A DNA stretch of 46,148 nt, from the NCBI RefSeq assembly GCF_000090795.2, contig NW_003546242.1, positions 4,924 through 51,071 on the forward strand, written 5' to 3'. Source of the DNA: Amphimedon queenslandica. Its lineage: Eukaryota; Porifera; Demospongiae; Haplosclerida; Niphatidae. Made by a program: the position numbers and the translations under genes. Below the pieces are notes generated by a model. It did no database searches. It saw nothing but the letters and a program-made list of their open reading frames with translations, and was not told where the DNA came from. This document shows positions 12,701-23,021 of this stretch, one piece after another; positions within the stretch are counted from its first letter, which is position 1, and each line of letters opens with the position of its first letter.

Positions 12701-13275
12701 CATTTGTTTATTTATTCTAATGTTAATCAGATCCTAGTACCTCGTCCTCCTCCTCTAATACAATTACTGAAGTTACTCCAATATCATCCAATGGAGGAGC
12801 TAGTAAGTAACATCAAGAGTGGATAATTATTCACTCTTGGTAACAGTGTGTATATGTGTGTACGCAACTATACATGGTTTGTGTATTGGGTTATATTGAC
12901 CTTTGACCTCTATTAGGTGTACCAGTACAGGTTGATGTTAAGAGAGTTAAGAAAGTCATCAATAATGTTCTAGTGTCTCACCATGCTTCTCTTACGTCTC
13001 TTAAGACGTCTCTCTCAGATCTTGCTAGTCAGTTATATACAGCTGGTCTCATTAGTGATGAAGTGAAAGAAACTCGCTCAATGGACACGTTCATCACTGA
13101 GTTCAAGGCTAGTCTTAGCTTTATGAGAAAGCTACCTCAAGTGCAGGAGCACTGTCAAAAGTTCTTAAGCTCATTCATTGCTGTAAGAGGCAGTTGTGCC
13201 AATGCAGCAATAGCTTTAACTGAGGACTGGATTGAAGCTATTAAAAATGAACTGGGATTTGATTTAAATATTTGA
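3736..13275 (+). CDS. Kelch - coiled coil - ZU5 - acidic - UPA-like - helical multidomain protein
   Basis: I assemble 15 exons: 3736-3748, 3795-4340, 4796-4959, 5543-5734, 7349-7538, 8988-9215, 9665-9748, 9811-9969, 10992-11792, 11840-12007, 12064-12185, 12230-12382, 12508-12682, 12731-12802 and 12917-13275. Every join has GT-AG ends and matching phase, giving 1141 residues. Residues 1-368 are Kelch propeller blades (YCWGGG, YYFGGW, LLIIGG, MYGGI, VVIGGR, IIVGGA, each followed by a conserved Trp or Tyr). Residues 385-525 are coiled coil. Residues 545-665 resemble a ZU5 domain (PPNTVLVSAVYAVSL, LEIQHCIDL). Then comes a Glu-rich run (about 680-780), a beta-rich UPA-like region, a Ser linker and a 120-residue helical end (LYTAGLISDEV) that could be a CARD- or Death-type fold. 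ZU5 with UPA and a death fold is the UNC5/PIDD arrangement, so apoptotic or immune scaffolding is plausible. The first exon codes only four residues. The last two exons depend on a donor just before an in-frame stop at 12691. Confidence 0.8.
5260..5334. repeat. perfect 36-bp inverted repeat with 3-nt loop
   Basis: Bases 5260-5295 are the exact reverse complement of 5299-5334, with gcc as the loop. It lies in intron 3 of the Kelch gene, so the transcript would form an uninterrupted 36-bp hairpin. I see no target duplication at its borders. Confidence 0.95.
5735..7348. other. 1.6-kb intron of the Kelch gene
   Basis: The interval between exons 4 and 5. A less AT-rich block at about 6816-7170 is open in two overlapping frames on opposite strands (60-69 codons), but neither resembles a known protein or has splice context. 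The block may be a dispersed repeat; I cannot tell. The rest is AT-rich with no supported feature. Confidence 0.4.
7635..7842. mobile_element. foldback MITE, TACNGTATAGCGGGTAA-type ends
   Basis: Left end tacagtatagtgggtta and right end taaacccgctatacagta are near-perfect inverted repeats. The interior is AT-rich and itself partly foldback. The ends match the elements at 16031-16224 and 29158-29363. It lies in intron 5 of the Kelch gene. Confidence 0.7.
8206..8460. mobile_element. truncated hAT-like nonautonomous element
   Basis: It begins with cagagttccccacaaatcat followed by gctaagtgaactatacagc, matching the left end of the fuller element at 39405-40184. It continues with the same internal unit (attctcctc... 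gccattttt ... ggccaaattttt-like) and then fades without a recognisable right end. Confidence 0.5.
10297..10874. mobile_element. hAT-like nonautonomous element with 8-bp target duplication
   Basis: 578 bp. It starts cagggtttttggcatagc and ends gctttgtgggaatccctg (reverse complement cagggattcccacaaagc). It is flanked on both sides by the exact 8-mer ttataaca (10289-10296 and 10875-10882). CAGGG-type ends plus an 8-bp duplication are the signature of hAT transposition. The interior has repeated units with 'gccaaattttgccaaaaatggct'-like sequence and no coding capacity. It sits in intron 8 of the Kelch gene, inverted relative to the copy at 39405. Confidence 0.85.
12814..12839. repeat. short hairpin with CAAGAGT end motif
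   Basis: caagagtg, a 10-nt spacer (gataattatt), and cactcttg form an 8-bp inverted repeat in intron 14 of the Kelch gene. The sequence is close to the ends of the foldback element at 37735-37990 and to the motif at 14306 and 14541, so it may be a minimal remnant of that family. Confidence 0.6.
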
Positions 13276-13432
13276 TTTTAATGTTAATATTTATACTTAA
13301 TAGCTGTTAAGCCCACTGTTTAAAGATTTTGTATGCAATAATTTTTTGAGAAATTTTGTTTTTTTTGTTTTTTATGGTATAAACTTAATATTTGAACAGG
13401 CTGACTAATCTCACTATAGGAAGTTGTCAACT

Positions 13433-13566
13433 AAAGGCCTTTTGACACCGGGACAATTTTTGATGCACTTCAATGTACTTGGTTGATATAACTAAATATT
13501 CACACCACCCTAGTGTGAACACAATTAATGCACATTAGCTACTTTTAGCGGTGTGAAAAGGCCTTT
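13433..13566. mobile_element. 134-bp MITE with AAAGGCCTTTTGACACC ends
   Basis: Left end aaaggccttttgacacc (13433-13449) and right end ggtgtgaaaaggccttt (13550-13566) are inverted repeats with one mismatch. The interior has a smaller foldback (ttcacac ... gtgtgaa). I could not fix the target duplication. Confidence 0.7.
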
Positions 13567-13609
13567 GAATGCCAAACTGGGCTATAAAGGGGGAGGTGGA
13601 TACACAATA

Positions 13610-13755
13610 AATTTTAATTTTTTCTCTCTTTCATTCCATTCCCTCTTTATAACATACTTAACTCAATGAAATAGTTTTATCATTGACTCTATCACGGCTT
13701 CCCAGATTAGGAACAAACAATCTCCTAATGAGATCATGTATTTGAGAATAATAAG
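13610..13755. repeat. dispersed repeat, copy 1
   Basis: This block shares a long diverged similarity with 34715-34870, in the same order: a tttttctct...ccatt/cccactccct tract, the aatgaaa/gacagttt run, tatcattgactctat, ggcttccc, and atgtatttgaga-like sequence. Both lie in spacers. No terminal repeats were found. Confidence 0.55.
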
Positions 13756-14305
13756 AAAATTATGATCATTAATTAGTGTAATCGCCAGATGTTTATTAGC
13801 AACTTAGGGGAAAGAGAGAATACCCATCATTAGCTAGAATTAATATTTTTTTAGAAAAGATTTAGTTTACAATAAACAGAAACAGGCACAAATACAACAT
13901 TATGAGAATAGAGAGAGTTGGAAGTGAGAGGAAAATGTGTAACACTATCAGAAGTAGATCTAGAAATTATTACTTTTTGATATCTTCAGTGCAACATCAT
14001 GCTAACTCACCTATGATAAAACAGATACAGATCTACACCCTAAACTAGATCTTGTGCCAATCCTTTCATATTTCTTAGGTAGGACAAAGAACTCAATTAA
14101 CATAATCAGTTTGCTATATCAAAGGAACACTTGTACCTATAAATTAGTTCAATGTAAATCCATCCAAATGACAGTAGTAGGCTGGGGCTTGCAGAACTAA
14201 AATTTAATATGAGGCAACACATTGGCTTTACTCCCTCATTCCAAATACAAAATTGTATTATAAGTTGACAGTGTAGATTTTTAAAATTAATGCTACCTAG
14301 AGTAG

Positions 14306-14558
14306 ATTATCTACTCTTGATGCTACAGAGTGAATAATTTTTGTGGAGCTCAATATCTTTAAATTTCATATTAAAAAAACAAAAATTAATATGACACCAA
14401 AATCAAGCCAATCCATTCTGAGAATCAATGGTCATGTTCATAATGTGTATTCTCTAATTTTCTTTAACCTACAATATAATATATGAGTATACATGTGTAT
14501 TGGTACTAACTATTACCACAGATAGACACCAGAATACAGGCATCAAGAGTAGATAATT
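14306..14558. repeat. inverted pair of GCATCAAGAGTAGATAAT
   Basis: attatctactcttgatgc at 14306-14323 is the exact reverse complement of gcatcaagagtagataat at 14541-14558. The CAAGAGTAGATAAT core is also the end of the foldback element at 37735-37990. The pair may bound one element or be two solo ends. Confidence 0.55.
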
Positions 14559-14654
14559 ATTAATTAATTTAGGGTTGACAGGCATCAATATTATTGAAAT
14601 ATCATATAGCTGGAAAATTTGGCAGATTGGCAGATCAAAATAAAACCGCCACCA

Positions 14655-14959
14655 TCAATAATAATTGCAATGGGCAAATTCTGTTATAATGACTGACCTT
14701 GCTTCTTCAGCTTCTTGTATTTCTGATATCTCTTTATCTGTTAGCTCTTTCATCTTCTCTCTGTTGTCTCTAAATAATTAAAACAGTAAGAGGTGTCACT
14801 GCAAATGTTGTTAGGAGCATTATAGTTTTAATCACTTGTAATATATGACACATCCATCATATAATAAAAGGTGCTGCTTCAGTCTGAGTGAATATCTCCA
14901 TTCCAAATGATTTTCAATGTTAAGACAAGATATTTTAGTTGGGAATGATGTACTCTAAG

Positions 14960-14997
<38 letters not shown>

Positions 14998-15005
14998 GAG
15001 AGAGG

Positions 15006-15051
<46 letters not shown>

Positions 15052-16737
15052 GAGGATAGAAGAAAGTGCCTTTAAGTTTAATATTAATTATCATACCTTT
15101 GCATAAGTGATATACTCAGCAGAAATTCCACTCAAGTCTGACAGCTACATGTAAAAGAACCAAAAAAAAATGATTCCATTCTCATATGTAATCATTTGTA
15201 CATTGTCTACAATATTTCAGGATATTTATTTATATTTACATGTAGGTGGCTACAAAATTTTGAAATCAACCAGGCTCACTAATATTCATGATGAATAGAG
15301 TGTGGTAAATTAATTACTGCATAGCTGGTTTATTTTGTGTGAAATTAGTTTTTGTGCAGGCTCAAATCTACAAATTAATTCTACTAAATTTTATTAACAT
15401 CAAATAAAAATTTAACAAAATTTTGTAAACCAAAAAAATAAATAATTAAAAAAAGAAACATTTAAAGCCACAAAATAAACAAGCTATAATGTAATTGAGA
15501 TTGCAAGACTACAGTATCATGCAAGCAAGTCATCACAATTTAAAGCGAAACTGATAAACGGAGCATTGCCGTCTTGATACTGTTTGATATTCTCAAACCA
15601 CAGAAACTATTTTTATCATACTACTCTCAAGTACATGCAAACATGTGTACAACATACATGCACATCAGCATTATAAACAGAACTATCGTGAAATTTCATA
15701 CCCATAAAATTGTTCTTTTTTAGCTCAGCAAATCCACAAAATTTAAACACTCAAAATTAACGACACATACAGTAATCAGTAAAATCACATGTATTCCATG
15801 AATTACCTTTTCAATAACATGCTTAGAATCATAATTATTATCCACTATAATTTCTTCTGTTGGATCAACTGAACATTGTGATGGACGCCACCTAATAACA
15901 TACACCTGTCTTTGTCTACCATACTTCTTCTCTGGCCCTAATAAAATATAAAATAATTATAAATACATGCACGTGTAGTCGTGTACGTGTAGTGTACATG
16001 CATATTGCTTAAAGTAAATTTAGTACAGTATACCGTATAGCGGGTAATTTTCGTGATTTTCGTGGTTTTGGGTCTTCCCACAATATTTAAACCCACAAAA
16101 TCATTGAAGTGCCATCCCCTTACAGGCTATGTAAACTGTCAACCACAAAAATTAAACCACAAATTGCCCCACTAGGAGCAAACCATGAAATTTAAACCCA
16201 CGAAAATAACCCGCTTCATGGTACTATGTACAATAAAAAGTCAGATATACTGACGTTTCAATAGTTCCACATATATGCTCCTGCTAGCATGAATCAACTG
16301 ATCATCAAGATATAGGACACGGGCGGACACTCCCCACTTCTCCCGTAATCTCATTCTACATAAGAAGTCACATGATAGTCACATGATGATCACATGATGA
16401 TGATGCACTTACTTGTCTAATTCAAGAATACAGTCAATTCCTTGTACTTTTACTTCTTCAATAATTCGTTTCTTAAATTCTCTTACTGGTGTATTCTTAG
16501 GAACAATAGACTCCATCATAAAATTACAAAACTACAAATAGACCATAGTACAAAATTATAGTAATGAAATACTCATACCTCTGTATTGTTAACTTGCAAT
16601 AAATATAATTTAATTTTGCAGTAGCCTCCTTCTTGTGCTGGTCTACCTACAAGTAGTCTTACTATCAACTAGGAGACCAAATAATGGAATGAAATATAAA
16701 TAAAAATATTATAATTTAAACTTTAAAATAAGGGAGG

Positions 16738-16776
<39 letters not shown>

Positions 16777-19356
16777 AGCACATAAAACTATACCTCTGAT
16801 CCAGATGTAATATCTTTTAATGTTCCATCCAGCTCCTTCATTTCATTTGCTTTAAAACCACTGATTCTATACACTATGAAACCAGTAGGTGGTACACCAA
16901 TCAGTGGAACAAGCTCCTCTTTCAATTGAGCTAATGTTATTCTCCTGTCAACTTCTACCAGTACCTCTGTACAGAATAATGTAATGTTTTTTATGATGTT
17001 AAAATTCTTACTTCTTTCTTTTCCTTTCTTTTCTTCATTCATTGATACAATCTTCATTATTATTTCTCCTTCTCTCCTATTACTTGTAGTGGAAGTGACT
17101 TCAGGTTGTGGAGGTAATGTTATGTTTAGTTGTACCCAGTTGATGTAATAATCAACATATTTGTACATCAAACTATCTTCAAATTCTTTTTCACAATCTT
17201 CAGGATCTGATGATACATAAAACTAGGTAGAAAGGAGAGAATAATAAGTTGTGTGTGTGCAGACAGTAAACGGATGAAAAATGAATACATATGTAAATGA
17301 CACTAAATTAATCATGATACAGCTGCAGCATAAAATAAAATATTAATGTTTGGGAAAATAGCCAATTTTAAAATATTGCTTTGCATGACATCCATACCAA
17401 CATCTCATTACAGTATCAATGCTATGGTAGCTAGTACTTGTCTGTAAGAACTAGATCTGTTTCCATGGAGTATATTCTCAATAGTACTTTTTAATTTTCT
17501 ACATGTAACTTCACAAATTGAAGTAATGTCCTGATAACCATACACCTGTACTAATCTCATACAAGATGAATTAAGATCAAATACCTATAGAAAGAAAGGG
17601 AGCAGTTTAAGGGAGACAGGAACAAGGAAAATGTGGATGAAAAAGGGAACAATATACATGTAAATGACAATGACAGTAATCACAGTATTATACTTCCTCT
17701 TACTTCACCAATATACTGTTTTAATTCCTCAATAGTCCAGCCCATTTCACCTCTCATTGGTTTAACTGGTCCTACTTCACCAGTGGACACATCAACCACT
17801 GATATCTTTAATTTAATGCCTACACCATCAAACACAAACAAACACATGTAATTAGAGGCATTATCATGGCAACTAATCACACCTACAGTGACCCACCTCC
17901 ATTATTGTATTTTTTAAATGTTTCTGTTTCTTTACGAGTTTCTAAGAATAAATCATAATACCCATCCATACCCATAAGCTGTAGAATAGTTTGATGCTGA
18001 AACTATGTATAATAATAAGATAACTGAAGGATATGTATAAAGCTTACTTCATCAATATCAAAGGACTGTTCCATTACATCAAAAGAATAATCATATTTCA
18101 CTAAACGACATCTCTTAATAGGAATATGAGGAGCTAATTTCATTAACTAAAAAAGAGATGAGAAACAAAATGAGAAATGAAATTGACTAAAAATAAACCT
18201 TGTAAGCTTTATCCAGTACTATGGGTAGTAGTTCATCTTTATGTATTTTAAGGAATGAATTTGTTAATTTACCAGTAACAGGATGATTACAAGATAATAT
18301 GAACTATAAAATAGAAAAGGTACATGTACATGCACATATATTTTTTGCCTTACTTTTATTTTCATTTCTTTTTCAATATCCTGTTCCTTTTCTTTCAGTC
18401 TCTGATCAACCTTTTTCAAATCTATTAAAACATTAAGAATCAAATGACGAGTGGATGCCATATATGTACATCATCAATAAAACCTTTGATAACTTTGATA
18501 ATCTTCTCATTGTCTTCTCTTTTAGTAATTAGCTGCATATTCATTAATGTTATTCTTTCTTGTAAATTCTCTATTATTTTTTCATTATCTACCAATGGCT
18601 GATAGTGTGGAGTTTTCATGGCTTCAAAACAAAATTTGCAGTCATCAATTTCAAGAGCCATTCCTCTTCTTAGTTTGCTAGCAGCTTTAATTAAGTATAA
18701 TAACTAAACAATTAATAAAAACTATACTCTAACCTGAGCCAGTATTACTAGAAAGTGTTCTCAAATAATCAATCTTCATTTTTGATAGTTTTTCTGACAA
18801 TTCTTGGTTTTCTTCTTTTCTCTCATTAAACTGAGACCTCAATACAGTGCACTCTTTATCACTCTGGACATACAATGATGCTTCCTAAATTAAAATATTA
18901 ATCAAATACATGTTTTTGCAAATATCCAAGCACACAGTAGCATGCCTGGCCAATTAAAAATTACATGTACTTTTTAGCTTTTTGACTTCTGAAAACTTTT
19001 GAGGGACTTATTGTATAGACGGAAATTTTATAGGTAACTAAATTTGGCGAATTTGGTGTTTCGATAAACCATTCACCAAAATAAAAATCTGCCATTTTGA
19101 GCCATTATGTGCATGCTCAATGGCACATGGCCACAAATTCAACAAATCACCAATCACCAAAATTTAGCGATTCACCAAATTTAACTCCCTGACCATATAC
19201 ATGTACATGTAGGTTATAATCTGTTACAACAAGCTTACCAATCCACCCATTTTCCATTCGATGGGTTTTATCAGTGACTTAGAGTTTAATGCACTATTGC
19301 TCAGTCTTTAGTTAGTCAGTTGTTTTGCATTTTCATTATTACTAATTTATTACTAC

Positions 19357-19410
<54 letters not shown>

Positions 19411-22400
19411 CATCATCAAATGGTGGTAGAAAGACACAAAAAACAAACAAACAAAAACAAAAAGCAACAATAACAACAACAACAAAAGAAAACAACTGAG
19501 ACAAAGAATCCCTTAAAGGGAACCGTCAATGTGGGATGAAAGAGAGGGCTGCCGGGCATTATTATCATTATTATTATTGTCCTTGTTGTTGTTGTTAAAC
19601 AAGCAATTATTTTTTATTACATCTAACTGTTATTTGATATACATGTACATGTAGTACCGGTATACATGTACATTGTGCATGGCAGTTGGAGGAACTTAAA
19701 ATTCATAAAAAATTCAATATTAATCCGCTCAAACTTTCTATACAACATAAGGACATGTATTTTGCATCAGAAAAAATACGAATAATAATAAAAATAATTT
19801 TTGGGCAAATTGAAAGTTTAATTCCTCAATAGTTTCAAGCTATACAGTACACGATAATAGCATACCAGCTAACCTCAGGTACTGTTGAAACTGTCATCAT
19901 TGATATTTCTTGTTTCAATTCAATTGTTTTCTATTATAATGTACAAAGAGAAAGTATAGGAATCATCAACATGGTAACATAACATACCTTCTCTTGACTA
20001 CTGACAGCATCTCTTAGTCTATATTCAACTTCTTTAAGTATAATATGAGAAATAACCTGAAATGATTAAATTAACAAATAAATTTCACACATTGTACATG
20101 ACACATTATATGATGTCTATCTAACTATAAAATGAATATTTTCTGACCTCTGTATTTTGCAGTAAGTCTTGATCCTTTTCCTTTAGTTCCTATACCGAAT
20201 TACCAAACCATATTAACAACAATTAACTACATTTATTTATATTGTGTATGACTGTATGTGTACCTTTTTTCTAACATCTTGTCTCCTCCATAATGCTAAG
20301 TTACCAATAGTCAGTTTCTTTAATCCTTGTCCCATTAGTATATGAATATTCTCTATCATTCTCAATACAGTAAACCCAACATCAGAGAAAGGAAAGGTGC
20401 AAGTGACAGATATTGAAGTGGAGGTTTCAATATACTTAATAATCAGTAGTTTACCGGATACTTTTGATAGTATATCCTTAATATCCTTCAGCACATGTTC
20501 CTCGGGCTCCCAGTCAAAAATTAAAGTAACTGTTTCGCATTGAAGATGAGGAATGGAAGAAAATCTTTCCTTCAAACAAAGACTAATGGAAAGTGACTTG
20601 CAGAATTCCTTTAGCTCTGTTCTATACACCTCGATGTATCTTGCAGCTTCAGTAATATCCATTTCTTCCACTACAGTATGAAGGAGCTCAATATCAGTCA
20701 GTGAACACTCATTACGAATAAGACGCAAGACACTAGAAATGTCAGAACATTGCTCAACTTTATTACCAAGAACTGTGCTACAACAAGACAAAAATTCCTT
20801 TATTTCTTCTAACGAAAGAGATTTTTGTTTAATAATCTTGCCAACATTGTAAAACATTCTTCCATAAGACATTCTCATCGAGGTGAAGTCTGCCAGTAAG
20901 CCTTTTGACACAGGAACATGTACTTCAACTATAAAAAATATTACCGTATGGTTGGTAATTTTTGTCGGGCATTAATTTTTTATAAATTTGTGATGCATCA
21001 CCAATTCACAATTTTAACCCCTGTACACATGGAAACTATTTAACGGGCATGCACAGTTATCATGACACTTTTGACTACTATTTCAAGCCAGTGGAGAATT
21101 AAGCCAGAATCATAGTTTACTACTACATTTCCACTATAAGCCATGTATTAGAAGCTAATACTGTAGACCAAAGTGAAAAGACAACAGGGTTTATTAACTG
21201 TCAGCCATACATGTAAGTATTTGTACTACATATAAAAATTAACTACTAAAATACATGTATGGAACCCTTAAAAATTACCGCTACACTGTATTGTGTCTAT
21301 ATAGAATGTAACATACCTTGAGGTGATAAAGGTTGGGAGAAGGAATTACTAGCAGCTTCACTATCAGAAGATGTGTCTATAAATTAAATAAATAATGCAG
21401 TGATTTTGTTGCTACTGCAATTTGTGGAGAAATCTTTAAAATAACTTCATTTGTTGTTTTGACAGGTACTGCATTGTGCAAACTTTGGATTTAAATATTT
21501 TGCTATGTATTTACAAATTGCAAAAATAAACCTTTTCATATTGTATGGTATGTTTATGCACCAGAGTGTGTGGTAATTATTAATGTACCTTGTGGAGCTA
21601 CAAGTAAATCACTATCTTTAATAGTCTCAGGAACCACAGCTACTTCAGGAATAGGAAAATACTTACCTAAACACACAATAACAAAACAAATAGTTGTGAT
21701 GATAAACAACATCATTACAATTTGAGCCTTAACATAATATTATCATTAATGTCCTTATGCCATAAATTAAAAAAAATACACAGAATAGCCTTGTTTTTTT
21801 ATTGAATACAAAACTCCATATTAGAACTTTTGAGGTATGGATATTTTATAAGTATAAAATTAAAAAATTGAGTTAGAAATCATCCCTAAATTAAAATTGG
21901 CTTAGCAATCATCCCTAATTTTTATTACATTTTCAGATACATCATACTTACTGATATCATCCAGTAGAGCTTGTCCTAGTGATACATTAGTACTTATTGT
22001 ACACAATACATTAGCAAATGTACGTAAACTGTTAGAATCAGTGTGGACAGCTTCTCTGACAGCAGTTAATAAAGCCTCACGTTGATTAGGAATAGAGGGA
22101 CTAGCTGACACCACTCTACTAACTGCTTCTTGTGTTAACATACGTTCAGCATAAAGTGACCAAGCAATGCTAACAGAATCACAAAGAGACTGAAAGAGGA
22201 CAGTATAACGATTTTTAAGGATATTAAGAAAGACATGATGTTCTATATCAAAAAATACAATGATTATAGTTAGATTAAGGATTAAGCTATCATGAGCCAG
22301 ACACTACCATTTTGGTGATTAGCTAATCATAGTAATCAGCCAATTACCAAAAAGGGGGAGGCATCATGGCTCATGGGACTATTGACTCACTTAACTTCTC

Positions 22401-22781
22401 AGCGACAGCAGTCTTGTTCATTGATTGTAGAGCATCTGACAGTGAGTCCAAGTTGGCTCCTCCTCTACTGTCAACATTATCAGCTCTACGTAGCCAATGG
22501 GAGAGTGATTCAGTCATACAGTGATACACGTCTCCATGGTGCTTCATTTCAATGGCTTCCAGTGTATCTTTCAGTAGCCCTAGCCTCAGTCCCAACTCTT
22601 GCCACTTTGTTCCTTGAAAGCCACACTTATTTAATAAGTCAATAACATCAATCAAGTCACTAATATTTAAGCCTATATGACAGAACCAGAGAACAAATCG
22701 GAACAAAATTAGTCAAAAAGGCGGTTAGGGCGCACAGTTTTTAATTAAATTACCTAAATGAGTTTGATTAGTCGTCTCCAT
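14655..22781 (-). CDS. Death domain - CARD-like - sponge module - USP47-type C-terminal region fusion, no protease domain
   Basis: 26 exons join in phase with GT-AG ends (22781-22754, 22672-22391, 22242-21952, 21666-21589, 21376-21317, 20928-20264, ten short exons to 17897, then 17819 down to 14655), giving 1223 residues. Residues 10-100 are a Death domain (KWQELGLRLGL, DNVDSRGGANLDSL). Residues 104-200 form a helical CARD-like bundle. Residues 246-468 are a helical plus alpha/beta module ending LTIGNLALWRR, also found twice in the neighbouring gene. Residues 469-664 are coiled coil. From 665 to the end the order matches the C-terminal half of USP47: CRLVKYDYS, LFLETRK, KISVVDV, MRLVQVYGY, VDRRITLAQLKEEL, KMRLREKWG, RWRPSQCSVDP, LSDLSGIS, then KDNREKMKELTDKE. 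The USP Cys and His boxes are absent. It could scaffold ubiquitin-pathway partners downstream of Death signalling (inference). A 3' exon beyond 14655 cannot be excluded. Confidence 0.85.
14959..15051. repeat. (GA)n/(CT)n microsatellite next to a splice acceptor
   Basis: About 90 bp of near-pure GA on the plus strand. On the coding minus strand it is a (CT)n tract running straight into ccttag, the acceptor of exon 25 (14954-14836) of the Death/USP47-like gene, so the microsatellite is the polypyrimidine tract. Confidence 0.85.
16031..16224. mobile_element. foldback MITE, TACCGTATAGCGGGTAA ends
   Basis: Left end taccgtatagcgggtaattt and right end aaataacccgcttcatggta are inverted repeats. Inside, 'ttcgtgattttcgtgg' pairs with 'aaacccacgaaaa'-type sequence. 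It lies in an intron of the Death/USP47-like gene. Confidence 0.7.
16733..16773. repeat. (GA)n microsatellite
   Basis: ggga then (ga)n, about 40 bp, in the intron between the exons ending at 16794 and starting at 16668 (minus strand) of the Death/USP47-like gene. Confidence 0.85.
19009..19202. mobile_element. MITE sharing the GCATGCTCAATGGCACATGG core
   Basis: A foldback-type sequence. 'aaatttggcgaatttggtg' on the left pairs with 'caccaaaatttagcgattcacc' on the right. The centre (gccattttgagccattatgtgcatgctcaatggcacatggcc region, 19094-19134) is nearly identical to the centres of the elements at 29158-29363 and 35043-35257. It lies in the long intron 9 of the Death/USP47-like gene. Confidence 0.65.
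19355..19412. repeat. (TAT)n microsatellite
   Basis: About 57 bp of a pure attatt trinucleotide run, followed by a caa-rich tract (19436-19496) and another att run at 19559-19580. It is intronic; the minus-strand poly-Asn frame here is an artefact. Confidence 0.9.
20939..21016. mobile_element. partial MITE of the ACCGTATAG family
   Basis: taccgtatggttggtaattttt followed by an interior with cgggcattaatttttt and tcaccaattcacaattttaaccc. The left end resembles the 16031 element, but no right end is visible. It lies directly upstream (minus-strand sense) of the exon starting at 20928. Confidence 0.45.
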
Positions 22782-23021
22782 AGCTCCATTAAAATAAGCA
22801 GAACCTGTCCAGAGGCCAGACAGGACCTCTAAATAGTTCAACAACGACGTCCCAGTGTTTTATGTACTTGATACGTTGATCTTGACTTGAAATTCAATTA
22901 AATTCAATCATAACATAATGGCATCTATGACCCCACCCTGAGTCATCCAGTGATGAATTCATTTAAAATGATAATATTTAGCTATACATGTAATACCAAA
23001 TCAAGACAAAACTCAAGTTAT
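22782..23021. other. short spacer between two head-to-tail Death-domain genes
   Basis: 240 bp between the stop of the helicase gene (23024-23022, minus strand) and the start codon of the Death/USP47-like gene (22781). It must hold the 3' end of one gene and the promoter of the next, unless the two are co-transcribed and trans-spliced, for which I see no evidence. Confidence 0.5.

Larger units (their letters stand above)
13276..14654. other. spacer between convergent genes, repeat-rich
   Basis: The 3' sides of the Kelch gene and of the minus-strand Death/USP47-like gene face each other here. The interval carries a small MITE (13433-13566), a dispersed repeat (about 13610-13755, related to about 34715-34870) and an 18-bp inverted pair (14306-14323 / 14541-14558). 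No gene is supported. Confidence 0.6.

Noticed and set aside
14879..15094. Minus-strand Leu-Ser repeat frame
   Set aside because: It reads through the (CT)n tract. The real exon begins after ccttag at 14954 and is in another frame, where it matches the USP47 family.
19316..19504. Minus-strand 62-codon frame with a poly-Asn run
   Set aside because: The run is an intronic (TAT)n microsatellite; no splice or family support.
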